Shown in pieces: positions 23,337-34,917 of a stretch of 64,000 nt of DNA. This DNA is from Quillaja saponaria (lineage: Eukaryota; Streptophyta; Magnoliopsida; Fabales; Quillajaceae), in the NCBI GenBank assembly GCA_029379385.1, contig CM055612.1, forward strand, positions 11,408,001 to 11,472,000, read 5' to 3'. The translations under genes were made by a program, and so were the position numbers. The notes under the pieces were generated by a model, which worked only from the letters and a program-made list of their open reading frames with translations, had not been told where the DNA came from and did no database searches. Every line of letters begins with the position of its first letter. The first letter of the stretch is position 1.

Positions 23337-25689
23337 ATGGAAGAAATTGGAATTATGTGTTACATTAATGGTGAGATGCGTACTGGTTCGAACGGGCTTG
23401 ATTACTATTCAGGTCCCGTTAAGTGCATTCGTGTACCCAAGCGTATCAAGTATGCAGAGTTTCATGCTCGTTTATGCAAGTCCTTAAAGGTTGATAGAAG
23501 AAGAGAGTACTTGACTATAATTTGTCGATGTCCAAGTACTATTAATAATTCAACCCACTATAGTCCAGTTACAGTAGCTGATTATGAGGACTTGTACAGT
23601 ATGTTACAGCATGCCAATGCGCAAGGCCCTGGATTTATTTTAGAGATTTATTTACATAGGCACACACTTCATGATGGGTCCCTGTCTCGTATTCAGAGTC
23701 ACAACACACTTGACCCGGTTCCTGAAAACATATTCATGGAATCCCCCATCACTAGGCGGCATTCCGATTAACTCAGTTCTCATGTTACAGGAGAAGCATC
23801 AGCATCTCTTAGGCCGCATTCACCGATGAATTACTCAAAAGTGCCTGATATAATTGATGTTATTGGTGATGAAGAAGATATCCCTGATTTGAACATTGAT
23901 CCTCATTTTAACATTGAAGTGGATGATAATGATATTATCGAGGCTCCTGAAGAAGATTTATTTGCTGAATATGTCCCTAATCCCTTCTACACGGACATGA
24001 ACATTGCCAGGGCACGTGCAGTAAACCCTGTTATTGTTCCAAATGCACAATGGGAGTTGCATAATGAATTTTACAATGGCATGTTGTTCAACACGAAGGT
24101 CGTATTAAAAAATACTATTAAATATTGGCACATTATGAACCACGTAGCTTTCATAGTCGTTGAGTCCAAAAAAGACACATGGGATATCAGGTGCAAGCTC
24201 CACAAACAGGGTTACAAGTGGAGGTTGCGATGACATTTTAGTAAAAGATTTGAAAAGTTTCAGATTACGAAATTGGATGTCGCTCACAGCTGTGTTTATA
24301 GCGAAATGACTCAGAATCATTATAATATAGACAAAGGGATCATTGCTGAATATATCAAAAGTACTATCAGTGAAGACCCTACTACACCAGGAGCTGTGTT
24401 GCTTACAATGATAAAAAATCACTTCCATTATAGTCCAAGTTTGAGCAAAATATTCAAAGTAAAGAAGAAAGCAATAAATCTTGTGTTTGGTAATTAGGAG
24501 GAATCCTACAATGAGCTTCCTAGATATTTAAATGCACTTCGTGTCACCAATCCCGGCACACGTTTCGAATGGAAAGTAAACCCAACTAATAATCCTGGAC
24601 AAGTTATATTCCAACGAGTATTCTGAGCTTTTGGGCCATCTATCGAGGCCTTCAATCATTGTAGACCAGTTCTTCAGATTGACGGCACATGCCTATATGA
24701 AAAGTACACGGGAAAATTGTTGGTTGCAACTGGTGTTGATGGTAACAATAGCTTAGTTCTAGTTGCATTTGTAGTTGTTGAGGAGGAGAACACAGATAGT
24801 TCAGGATGGTTTTTAAGTTTGCTTCGCATGCATGTAACGCAACGGGTGGGTATTTGCTTAATATCTTATCGTAATGCCGGGATAATTGATGCTGCTTCAA
24901 ATCCTCAGAATGACCGGACTGAGCCTTATGGGTATCACCATTTTTATATTAGGCATATTGCAAGCAACTTTCATAAGACCCACAAGAATATGAAAGAAAA
25001 GAATCTCCTCATCCACGAACTTGGGGGAGTGCATGAACAATGTCTTGAAAGGAGCGCGACAAGTCCCAATCACTGCATTGGTGCAATTGACATTTTACCG
25101 GTGTGTTAAATATTTCGTGGAACATCGGGCGTACATTAATGCTCAACTAAATGCTGGCAATCAATACACAAACGACATTATAGAAAAAATCCAAAATTAG
25201 GCAGAGAGAGCAGGTGGACACGAGTTGAGACAGTTTCATACCAGTTTGAGGATAATTGAAATAAAGACGCAATTTCGTGGATAGCAAGCCCAAAAGGGCA
25301 GCAACCAGCATACTGTGCGTTTAAATGAAAGAACTTGCACATGCAACAAACCCCAACAATACATTCTCTCGTGCTCGCATGTTATAGCAGCTTGTGCAAG
25401 CATGCATCTGAACTATAACGACTTTATTGTGGAGTTGTATAAACTGAGAAATCAGGAGCTTGTATACACTCCACAATTCAACCCAGTGATGCACGATGAC
25501 TATTGGCCGTAATTCCAGTTCCCCCATGTGCTTCCCGACATGTCCAAATTGCGAAAGAAGGGTAGGCCGAAAACACATCGAATTCATAATGAGATGGACA
25601 TTACAGAGTCCTCGAGGCAACATAAGTGTGGTTTATGTAGGCAGGAGAGACACAATCGTAAAAATTGTCCTAACATTACACTATCTTAA
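23337..25689 (+). pseudogene. MuDR/MURA-type MULE transposase, degenerate
   Basis: Cut-and-paste transposase of a Mutator-like element. Residue order fits the family: an N-terminal PB1-like/leader region (from MEEIGIMCYINGEM), an acidic linker, the MuDR DNA-binding domain (GMLFNTKVVLKNTIKYWHIMN, then KLHKQGYKWRLR), the DDE domain (LQIDGTCLYEKYTGKLLVAT with the first catalytic Asp), a SWIM zinc finger (CTCNKP..CSHVIAAC, about 25336-25400) and a C-terminal knuckle CGLCRQERHNRKNC. Premature stops lie at 23769, 24231, 24495 and 24624. Near 25030 a deletion and frame change remove the linker before NNVLKGARQVPITALVQ. The second catalytic Asp (usual ISDRHAGI) reads ISYRNAGI. A further stop lies at 25510. 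The protein cannot be active. Confidence 0.9.
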
Positions 25690-25982
25690 AAGACAAGTTC
25701 CATTATCGCATTCTTTACTTTAATGTAAATGTAAGAGTTTTCCTATTTATGTATTTGTTTCTAGTTTTTTATTACGTAGATATTAGACATTATGTCCCCC
25801 ACATGTCATAGTAAAATTATTTTGAAATTAATAAACATTATTGTCGTGTATTATTGTAATATTATTAAGAATTTTTTAAATATTTGTCATTTTATCTAAG
25901 TCTTTCCCCATTACATTAAATCGTAACATTATTATTGTGTATGCATATTAATATTGTATTTGATTTGTTTTTTGTTATACAG

Positions 25983-28077
25983 ATTCATGGTTCTCGTTGT
26001 CCCAAGTAGATGTTTCAGTCCTTAGACTACATGATAGCCATCGATCCGTTAGAGTTTTCGCGGATCACGAGGTATGTAAATAACAAATCGATTTACCTTT
26101 AATTTTTCAATTTAATTTTATTAGCGAAAATGTTCTTACTAATATGTTTTTAAAATTCTAAAGCGAGGCCTATGTCCTGAGATGCTGTCGGAGGAAGGCG
26201 GTGTTCGGCCGGGAGATTCTTAATAATATTAATAATATTAATCCTCGTGTATTGGAGTACATGACTATGGCAGGTTTTGGTGGTGTGATCAGGGTGGGGT
26301 TTATTTCGCTTGATTGGCAGTTGGCAGCTTGTGACAGCTTTAGTCAAGTGATGGAGGCCAGAGACTCACACATTTCATCTGCCTCACGGCGAGACCACCA
26401 TCGCACTACTGGATGTTAATATTCTGTTCGGTTTACCTGTTGACTGTGAGCCTGTCTCTGGCCCAATTGGTGTTGACTTCGCAACTGAGTGCGAGCGATT
26501 ATTGGGAGTTGTGCCCCTTGCTACAGTTGTTAAGGGTAACACATTGAAAATAAGCTGGTTAGGAATGACATTTCAGAATTTTCCAGCCGACAGTGATGAT
26601 ATTACAGCGCAGAGATATGCACGAGCTTATATATTACAGCTGATGGGTGGATTGTTATTCACCAGTAAGACGAGTACACATGTGCACATTTGTTTCTTAT
26701 CTCTGTTGGAAAACCTATATGTCGCAGGACAGTACAGTTGGGGCAGTGCCTCCCTGGCATGGTTGTACAGGGAGATGTGTCATGCCACTCACCTTGATGC
26801 TTCTGAAATTGTTGGACCTTTGATATTACTCCAAGTATAGGCATGTGAGAGACTACCCTTTCTCGCACCGAAGAGGGAGACAGACATTCTGTGGGATAAT
26901 CTTTGTCCTTTAGGAGCGAGGTATGTAAAATTATTAGTTTTATGCATTTGCTTATAATGTGTGGTACGTAAATGACTTGTAATTGACATTTTTAATTACT
27001 TGTAGGTGGAGAGTAAAGTTCAAAGTAACTCAAATCGGCCATAATGTGGTGTCTTGGTATAGGGAGATGCTAGACAGGATGTCAGCAGAGTAGGTAATTA
27101 CAAGTTTATCTTATATCTATGTATCATTTAACATATTCATGTTACAATGTTTTATTTATTAAAACATTGACACTGTTTTTGGATTACAGTTCATATCACT
27201 ACCATACATTGATGATGAGCTGAGACACCTGATACCAAACTATTGTTATCAAGACCAACATATTTGGGGTGCTAAAGTACCCTTAATATGTTTTCATATT
27301 GTTGAGTATCAGAAAGTGGATAGGGTAATGCATCAGTTTGGATATCAGCAACCTATACCAGAAAACCCTACTGACATTGAGGCCGACCAAACCTTGCACA
27401 AATGTGATCTTCGGGGACGGGGCGTCACAGACTACCGTTGGCTACATGCTAACCACATAGCCATTTGGGGCATGAGATACAATCTGGTCCAGACAGGTGA
27501 TCTTCGAGGAGTTGCACATGGTCATGCTACTCATACACCCGAGTACAATGAGTGGTATAAACGTATCAGTAGGAGATATCTTACACGAGTTAGTCTTATC
27601 CATGCTGATCCAGCTCCTTCCTATTCTACTCATTCGACATCATCATCATCATTGTCATCACAATGTCGCAGACGCAGTAGGACTGATGTCCCTGGACCGT
27701 CGGTATCTTATGGACGTGTTGATGCTGATGTCCGACTATCAGATGTGTATATTTCATCTCCAGCACATATGTCTCCACCTCCTTATATGACCAGTAGTTC
27801 ATCTATGTATCATCAGCTTATGCCGGACTTTGCACAGCAATCAAGCAAGGTTTTTAATTCTCCCAAACCGCAAATGCCATACTTTCAGTATGGTAATACA
27901 CCTGTATCATATGACCCGGGTATGGGTCCAGGTGTGCAAGCTGAGGAAAGATTTAGCGGTGCTGATGACATACCTCAGTCAGATGATCTTCGTGACAGGG
28001 CTGATGTACCACCTAGGCGAAACCCGACAAGAAGGAGAAGACCACGCCCATGTGGTACAGGGGGTCATTTTTTGTAG
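25983..28077 (+). pseudogene. Plant mobile domain (PMD) protein carried by the MULE, degenerate
   Basis: PMD proteins (MAIN/MAIL and PP7-long-form relatives) are plant proteins often found in transposons. Exons read: 25983-26072 (SVLRLHDSHRS), then RVLEYMTMAGFGGVIRVGFI (from about 26240), ETHTFHLPHGETTIALLDVN and LFGLPVDCEPVSGPIGVD (about 26360-26475), KISWLGMTFQNFP and SLAWLYREMCHAT to about 26920, about 27006-27093 (VSWYREMLDRMS), and 27190-28077 (PYIDDELRHLIP, WGAKVPLICFHIVEYQKVDR). The last exon is long and open (from 27316 it runs 253 codons) with a Ser/Pro-rich tail and a basic end RRNPTRRRRPRP. Decay: a frame change near 26330-26360 and a TAG at 26838 in place of the usual Trp. In the MULE it follows the transposase on the same strand. 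Confidence 0.82.
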
Positions 28078-28660
28078 ACCAGTATTGCCCGAAATCCTTA
28101 TTTAAGTTTTTTAATTTTTAATTTTTGTGTTTGTTACTTGTAATGGGAAGAGTCTTCCTGGTTTATGTTTTAATTTAGTTATATTTGTAAATTAGAATTT
28201 ACTTTTTAATAAACAAATAGGGGTCTGCCAAACCCCCTACCACTTCAAGGTGTAAATTTTCAATTGTCTAATAATAATAATTATCTTAAATACTGAAATT
28301 ATTACATAAATCTTCAAGTGTTGTTTTAATAAACAGACATGCTAGCATCACTTTATAATGAAGTATGTAATAATTAGAATGAGGTATGCAATCTTTTCAT
28401 GAAATGACTACTCGTTCACGTATTTTCAATTATAAAGCATTTAAACAGTAAATGGACAGGCTGACTTTACGTGTGAACAAACATGCTGACATTACTTTAC
28501 ACTCACGCATTAAATCTTTGACTACTTCAGTATATATTCAAGTGACATTATTTTGACGATAACAAGAGTTATTTGCTCATATAAACAGAATTGGTCATCA
28601 AAGTTGAAAACATCAAACAATTGTTTCTTATTAGAAACTCACACTCAATAACAAGAAAAA

Positions 28661-29296
28661 ATGCCAAGACAACCCTGCTCATATTGTGGCTGTCATGGAC
28701 GTTGTGGTGGTCACAGATCATCAACTAGAACCAGACCTGAGCCATCAAAACCGAGACAACGTCTTTATCGTGTAGACAAGTATACTGATCCGAATGATGT
28801 TATATGGTATGGATCGAAAAGAGAGTTTCAATGCATCCCTATATATTCTACCAATAGTTGAAATATTGCCGATCATATAATGGTCGGACCAGTTACTAAT
28901 GTCTCACAAGAAAATTAGGTAGTTTGGGCAAAGGAACCTGAGTACATTAGATAGTGGGAGATAAGGTGCGAGATGGAATCATATTGTAGATTACACAAGT
29001 TGTCAGTCCCAAAAGCGATATCTACAACTTTACCTCGTTCAACACAAGGTGAAATAGCTCAAGTGATTGAAAGATTAAAGTCTGAAATTAACCAGATGAA
29101 TCGAAGACTAGATAAGTATCATGCCTAGCATGAGGCGGCTGCTCGGCAAGATGAGTTAAGAACTCTGACAATGATGGAAGTTGAAATTGATGCGCAATAT
29201 GAGAGCGATGATAACCTGTCTGACTACTCTGACAGTGATTGTGAAGATGATTTCGTTTATAATTTTCTTCCATCGACTTTGCCAGCATGTTGTTAA
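28661..29296 (+). pseudogene. Third MULE protein: Cys/His cluster, coiled coil and acidic tail, unrecognised
   Basis: One reading frame of 212 codons runs from ATG 28661 to TAA 29294-29296, broken only by four in-frame stops (codons 67 TGA, 86 TAG, 98 TAG, 156 TAG) and no frameshift. The N-terminus has CSYCGCHGRCGGH, a tight Cys/His cluster that could bind metal. A basic, Arg-rich stretch follows (about 19-37). Residues about 125-170 (for example GEIAQVIERLKSEINQMNRR) look like a coiled coil. The tail is very acidic (SDDNLSDYSDSDCEDDF) and ends LPACC. I do not recognise a family. Its position after the PMD gene, inside the element, and the lack of frameshifts suggest it was a real element gene. 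Function unknown. Confidence 0.6.
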
Positions 29297-29439
29297 ACAA
29301 TGACACACATATTTATTTCATTATCGCCAATGTGTGGCAAGTTTTTCTAAATAAATTATAGTATTCATAATATGTATTTAATTAATATAAGTGTGTTCCA
29401 TTAATTTTGAAAATAATTTATTGTTTTTTCTTTTTACTA

Positions 29440-29990
29440 AATCATTTCAAATAAGTTTAAAAATTATATACTTTAAATTAAAAAAAATATAGTAAAATTT
29501 GCAATATCATGAATTTTAAAATTTTAAAATATCATAAACTATAATAAAAACATTTATGATACACTATAGAATTAAAAAATTATCTAAAATCTTAAATTCT
29601 AAAAATACCAAATTTAAAAATTTAAAAACTGTCATACACTATAAATTTAAAATTTATCATATATTTTTAATTCCATATAATTATTATACACTTTAAAATT
29701 TAAATATATCATAAACTATAAATATATAAATTAACATATACTTTATATTTAAAAGATATCATGAATTTTAAAAATATTTATGATAAAATTAAAAAATGAT
29801 CAAAAATCTTAAATTCTAAAATTTTAAAATTATCATATACTTTAAATTTACAAAATATTATATACTATAAATTAAAAAATTACTATATATTTTAAATTTA
29901 AAAAATATCATACAATAAAAATTTTAATTTAAAAATTATCATATATTTCACAAAAACTCACTTATAAATTATCATATATTTGAAATTTTT
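29440..29990. repeat. AT-rich degenerate tandem repeat near the MULE right end
   Basis: A unit close to ATCATATACTTTAAATTTAAAA recurs many times with substitutions and small indels. It lies between the third gene and the right terminal repeat. No coding sequence. Confidence 0.65.
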
Positions 29991-30429
29991 TTTCAAAAAC
30001 TCATGAAAAAAAAAAAATTCAAGGATCTGAAATATAAAGGTGTGCATTTATTGGAGAGGGACTTGTAATATAGAGGGGAGGGGAAAATTATTGGAGGTTG
30101 GAGAAATTATTGCACATAGGTTGCTTATTGTGCGGGAAGAAAAATGCCCACTACAGCGTTGCTACGATTATTGAAGGGGGGCCCTTCTGCATCGCTAGGC
30201 TGCAAGGCTACAGCCTAGCAATGCAGCGTTGCAAGCTAGGCCTGCAACAGTCTAAAACCAGCTTTACAAAAGTCAGTTTCAGACAAAGAATTGTACCCCG
30301 TGGCACCGTCCAGTGGGGCCCACGTGGGAACAAAAATGAGGTGAAACAGGCTTTTGTAAAGTCAGTTTCAGGCCACATCCAATGTGGTCATGTTTGCTAG
30401 TGAGGTGTGTGTTATGGGGTCCGTTGGAT

Positions 30430-30611
30430 ATTATTTTTATTGCATGTACAACTAATTGAAATGAAAAGTCAACAACTGTCAGCACTCATTTATCAACTAA
30501 AACAAAAAAGTCTATGCCAGTGAACACTTTGATTCGTTGGACACTTCCATCAATTGAAACCAACAAGTCAGTCAACTGAAAATGCACTCTAAAACCTATA
30601 CGACATAGTTT
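30430..30611 (+). repeat. Right copy of 182 bp direct repeat flanking the MULE
   Basis: Same length and order as 21119-21300, with about ten substitutions. The host sequence then runs on (ACAGACAGCTGAAG...), so this copy is joined to the original continuation of the target site. Confidence 0.9.
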
Positions 30612-31946
30612 ACAGACAGCTGAAGTTCTATAGTGAATACTACTAGTTTAGCTAAAGTTCAGAATATGACAACGTTTTCGAATCAGCTGAAGATCATATC
30701 TCAGTCAGCTAAAACCTATTTAGTAAATCATTTATTCAGTCAATTGAAAGACTCAAATGACAGTTTTACTAAAAGAGTAGCTAAAGTTACTTAGTGATAT
30801 CACTCAATCAGCTGGAAACACTTAGAATATCAATTAAAGATAGTCAACTAAAATCTTTTAATAGTTAGTTGTACTTCAAATAATTGCACCCTATAATTAG
30901 TTGAACTTCAAGACAACATATTAAACGATATAGTTTCACTAAATGATCAACTAAAATTCATCAGTTGTGCTTTTAACTGTTAACTGAAAACAAATCAGGT
31001 CACAATCAAACGATGACGTTTTGGTTGTCAATCAACTGATGCTTTATAACGTGACCAACTGAACTCATCTACTGATCCTTTCTTTCAATCAGATAAACTT
31101 TATCTTCTTCTTCAACTAGTCTGCTCGATATACTTTTTGCGCCTAATTCAGAAGCAGACAAATTCAACAACTAAGAATAAATTAAGTGTCACTGCATACG
31201 AAGAGCACCAGGCTCTACCTGAGGATAATTACGACACACAACTAAAAATTTCAAAAAAATGATATACGTATTGTCCTTAATTCAAACATTGTACGTCTGC
31301 CTATATATTAAAGAGGTCAGAACATGGGAAAAAATCTTAGTACAAATCAACATATAATTTTCTGTTTAAAAACCAAAAGAGATAACCATAACTTCTTTTT
31401 TTTACACCATAAGCCTCAACTATATGTTTTAAACAAACAAACAAAAAATATTACAGCTTCCACCACCCCAAATTCTGATCACCTTTTTTTTTTTTTAATG
31501 TGTACTATAATTTTTCAATTGTTAATTTTTCTCATTTACCATTAATTTTACGTTAACGGTTTCCACCAAATTCTTTAAAAAATTCTAACATAATGTCTAC
31601 TTATACTACAAATATTGCAAACCCAGATTCTGTTGCAATCATTTCACACGGAACTGCATTACGAACGCTGAAGTCCAAAATGGCTTCAAGGTCTTAGTTT
31701 GCAATCACAAAAATTATAGTGTAAACGAGTAAGCATCGTCCTTCTCATTTTCTACACGGGACTCACTTTCTCTAATTGCACAATCCTCGTTTTAGGTGAA
31801 ATAAGATGTGTTAACTACATCCAGTGACAGTTTCTATATAACAAGGCTATCAAACTTCAACCTTTTTTCAGTTCACAAGCACAATCAACTTCACACTGAT
31901 ATATGATTGCAACATAGCTCTGCAGACTGCCAGCTGAGTGGACACT
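30612..31946. other. Intergenic DNA with dispersed CAGCTGA/CAACTGA words, no gene seen
   Basis: Between 30612 and 31250 the words CAGCTGA, CAACTGA and CAGCTAAA recur at irregular intervals. The style resembles parts of some copia LTRs, but no LTR ends or pol sequence were found. 31300-31946 holds nothing recognisable apart from the 3' end of the macrodomain gene on the minus strand. Confidence 0.4.
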
Positions 31947-34604
31947 CTAATCTTTCAGCAATTCATTTGCCTTGTTCAACCAAATGTCATAGATATCAGT
32001 TGAGAACAGAACAAAGTGCACCTGCAAAAACAACTAACTTAAATGCAAATTCCACAAAACACTCCAATCCTGTACTTGTGATCAGGAAAGCTCAATAGGA
32101 GATCTAAAATTAGGCAACCCCAACTCTACTACATACATCAATGATCAATCCAGTGGCTAGGAATGCAGGATTAATTTTTTTTTGGCTTGCTGCTGGGATT
32201 ACATTTTTAAAATTGAGAATCTGACCACATTCATACAAGTACGCCAAAAAGAACATAGAAAAGATTGGTACGAACAGAGAAAATGGAGATAATGCAAAAT
32301 ATATTACCTCCTTAAAGTCATTTTGAAACTCTTTGATGGTAGTAATAGCCACTGTCACAGCTTCATCAAAAGGATATCTGAAATAGCACAACATATTGGA
32401 ATACTGATGAACTTGCTAAACAATTTTCTTGACATTGAACAGTAAAAAAAATTCAAAGAATTCTCATTTAGTCAGTAAAAGATGCTATTACTATCTAAGT
32501 GTGAAGCAGTAAATAGATTTTTAGCGTGGTCTGGGGTCCTCTAAGGACAAATATTAGATCAATCAACTGAGATCACCTAAAAATGAAGACTTAATTTCAA
32601 GGAAGGCAATGGGCATTACAACCCAACCTGTGCAAACAACATAAGCTTTTTATCTAGGTAACACTGAGCCATCTATGGTGATAACCAGAAAATGAACTTA
32701 TCAATATATCAAATTCTATGGCAATTTCTTTGTGTGAACTTACCCATAGATACCACAAGATATGGCAGGAAATGCTATGTACTGAAGATTTTTCTCTTTG
32801 GCAACCCTCAAGCTATTCCTGTAATTAATTGGGGAAGAAGAATGGCATATGTCAGATGACAACCTACTATGCCAAGAATAGTCGCACCAATAAAACAATG
32901 GACACAAAAGGGAGGAAAAACAGCTACAAACACAACAGACCTGTAAGCACTTCCCAAAGAGGCAGCAGGGTTACTCTCCACATTGTATATAGGTCCAACA
33001 GTGTGAATAACATGAGCCGCAGCAAGGTTAAAACCTCTGCATATTTACAATAATAGGGACTAAATCTTTTAAAATAATAATAACGGATTATACTTTTGTG
33101 AATAAATGTGAAAATAAATAACTTACGGGGTAATTCTTGCTTCTCCAGTGGGGCAACGAACTCCAGGCCTAATTTCTGGGACATTGTAGCAAGCTTGCAG
33201 AAGATCTGGACCAGCAGCTCTATGTATGGCTGAAAAGAAAGAATGATAGAGGGGTAGAAAATTCAGTTGATCCATATAACAAGATTATTTGAAAATAGAA
33301 ATCTATATTTGATTACCTCCATCTGCACCACCACCTCCAAGCATCCGCTCATTTGCTGGATTAACCTACATGGGATTTCATCCACATGAAGACAAATTTA
33401 ACTGACAAAAAATAGTATTTTCTAATTTACTCCAGGTTTTCAGCATCCCAAAATCTCAATTAGCTACGAACAACGACACCCTGTGTCACTTTCAGATTTT
33501 TTGGAAATTGAAAGATCTTAGAATGATTTTGGAACTTATAATAAAAAAATATGTTAATCCACTACTAAACTGTGCAAATTGGAGACATATTACATTAACA
33601 TAATTACAAATCAAAATTCAGAACAAAACCCAATAAAGTTAGGAGTGGCACTCAAATCAAATAATTCAAACTCGAATTTTAATTTTAATTCGAATTTGAA
33701 TTAATATTCGAAATAATATATGTTTTTATTAAAAAATTATAATAAAAAAAATGACTTCTGATGAATTTTTTTTTTTTTACCAAAATACCCTAAATATTCT
33801 AATATTCGAATTCAAATATTTGAAATTTTATTCGAATTCGAATTTTAGATTAAGATTCGTATAAGAATTCAAGTACTAGAATTCGAATTCGAATTCGAAT
33901 AGTGCTCTATTCGAAACTATTCAATTTGAATTCCACCCCTAAATAAAGTATTGTAATTTTTTTGCTATAAATTGATGGTATATACAGAGTTTCAGACAAA
34001 TAAGTCAAGCACATTGCAGAATAAATCCATAAGATATATAAATTGCTTCTAGTTAGTTGCCTTAAAGGAATTGTGTTTGTTTTGTCTTGTTAAACATCAA
34101 AAAATTAAAATCCGTTTAACTTTTCCATACTGAGCCTAAAGCTTAAACAAGCTCCACCAACATCATCAGTTAATCCCAAGAATCCTTCACTACTATTTTC
34201 TAACTTATATATATATATATAACATATTTATGCAAAACCCAGAAAGAGAGAGAGAAAGAAGGACTGACTATAGCGTCGGATGAGCCATCAACTGACCACT
34301 TAGTGATGTCTCCCTTCTGAATAACCAAAGCACTGGTTGGAGACAAAGGAAAACGAATTACACCGTCCCCTCCTCCACTGGACAAAGTGGAAACCCTAGC
34401 TGTAGTTTCCATTCGATAGAAAATGGTCGATGATGACGATGATGATGATGATGATGATGAGAATGGGAATCTGAAGAAGGTCCGAAGAAGGAGACGATCG
34501 TTGCGAGATATTCTGGTATTGGGGCTTGGAATTGAATAGGAAGCGAGTAATCGCGAACTCAGTGTAAGTCCTAGTCCTGTGGCTCTATGACAAATGCTCG
34601 TCAT
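31947..34604 (-). CDS. Macrodomain (ADP-ribose-binding, Appr-1''-p processing-like) protein
   Basis: Binds or hydrolyses ADP-ribose derivatives, by family. Seven exons in phase: 34604-34269, 33365-33317, 33229-33127, 33036-32941, 32818-32744, 32377-32308 and 32021-31947, giving 267 residues with no stop. The macrodomain runs from about residue 88. GDIT (98-101, Asp for the adenine), NPANERMLGGGGADGAIHRAAG split over exons 2-3 (ribose loop), ITPGFNLAAAHVIHTVGP (central strand) and FPAISCGIYGYP (211-222, phosphate loop) are all present. The N-terminus (1-65) is Ser/Arg-rich, so an organelle transit peptide is possible; it includes an 11-Ser run (49-59) encoded by a trinucleotide repeat. A second ATG at residue 65 would give a cytosolic form. 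The gene resembles the plant gene typified by Arabidopsis At2g40600 (from memory). Intron 1 contains a MITE. Confidence 0.93.
33640..33941. mobile_element. hAT-type MITE (302 bp) with perfect 8 bp target duplication
   Basis: The ends are inverted repeats: TAGGAGTGGCACTCAAATCAAATAATTC on the left pairs with TAGGGGTGGAATTCAAATTGAATAG read on the minus strand from the right. AATAAAGT flanks it on both sides (33632-33639 and 33942-33949). The 8 bp duplication is the hAT signature. The inside has repeated GAATTCGAATTCGAAT palindromes that could fold strongly. It lies in intron 1 of the macrodomain gene. Confidence 0.85.
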
Positions 34605-34917
34605 CTGGAATCGATGCTTCCAGGAGTTGTAATATTTGAGTTTTCAACGTTAAAAATTTTAATTTTCAAAAATTAAAAATGTCATTTTCACCAAGAACAA
34701 AAAGAAAAATAAAAAAAATCCCAGTTTATTAACTTCATTTGCATAGATAAAATTAAAAAAAAAGACACACTTAATTACATTTTTGTCTTTATTTTATAAT
34801 TACATTAAATTGTAATTTTATACTCGTATTTATATTTGGAAATCATAACAAAATAAAAGGTTATGTGTGACTCAGAATTTGAAATGAAACCTAAAAGAAT
34901 GATATTTCACATATAGA

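Larger units (their letters stand above)
21301..30429 (+). mobile_element. MULE (Mutator-like) transposon with three decayed coding units
   Basis: A 9.1 kb element. Long inverted ends: the left end (about 21420-21660) and the right end (about 30150-30429, reverse complement) share CACACACCTCA, GACTTTACAAAAGCC.GTTTCAC, GTTTTAGACTGT, TTGCAA.CT and GCAGCCTAGCGATGCA. The outermost 120 bp or so of the left end (from GGATTTTTAGACATAAGGG) has no partner on the right, so the right end appears clipped. Inside, in order on the plus strand, are a MuDR-type transposase, a plant-mobile-domain protein and a third small protein, all with internal stops. The usual 9 bp target duplication is absent; a 182 bp host repeat flanks the element instead. 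Confidence 0.88.

Noticed and set aside
27442..27790. His-rich and other frames overlapping the PMD exon
   Set aside because: Alternative-frame readings of the real PMD exon.
29460..29960. Possible CRISPR-like array
   Set aside because: The repeats are degenerate, AT-only and without uniform spacers; this is plant DNA.
34432..34459. ATC/GAT trinucleotide repeat as an independent repeat feature
   Set aside because: It encodes the Ser run of the macrodomain protein and is described there.
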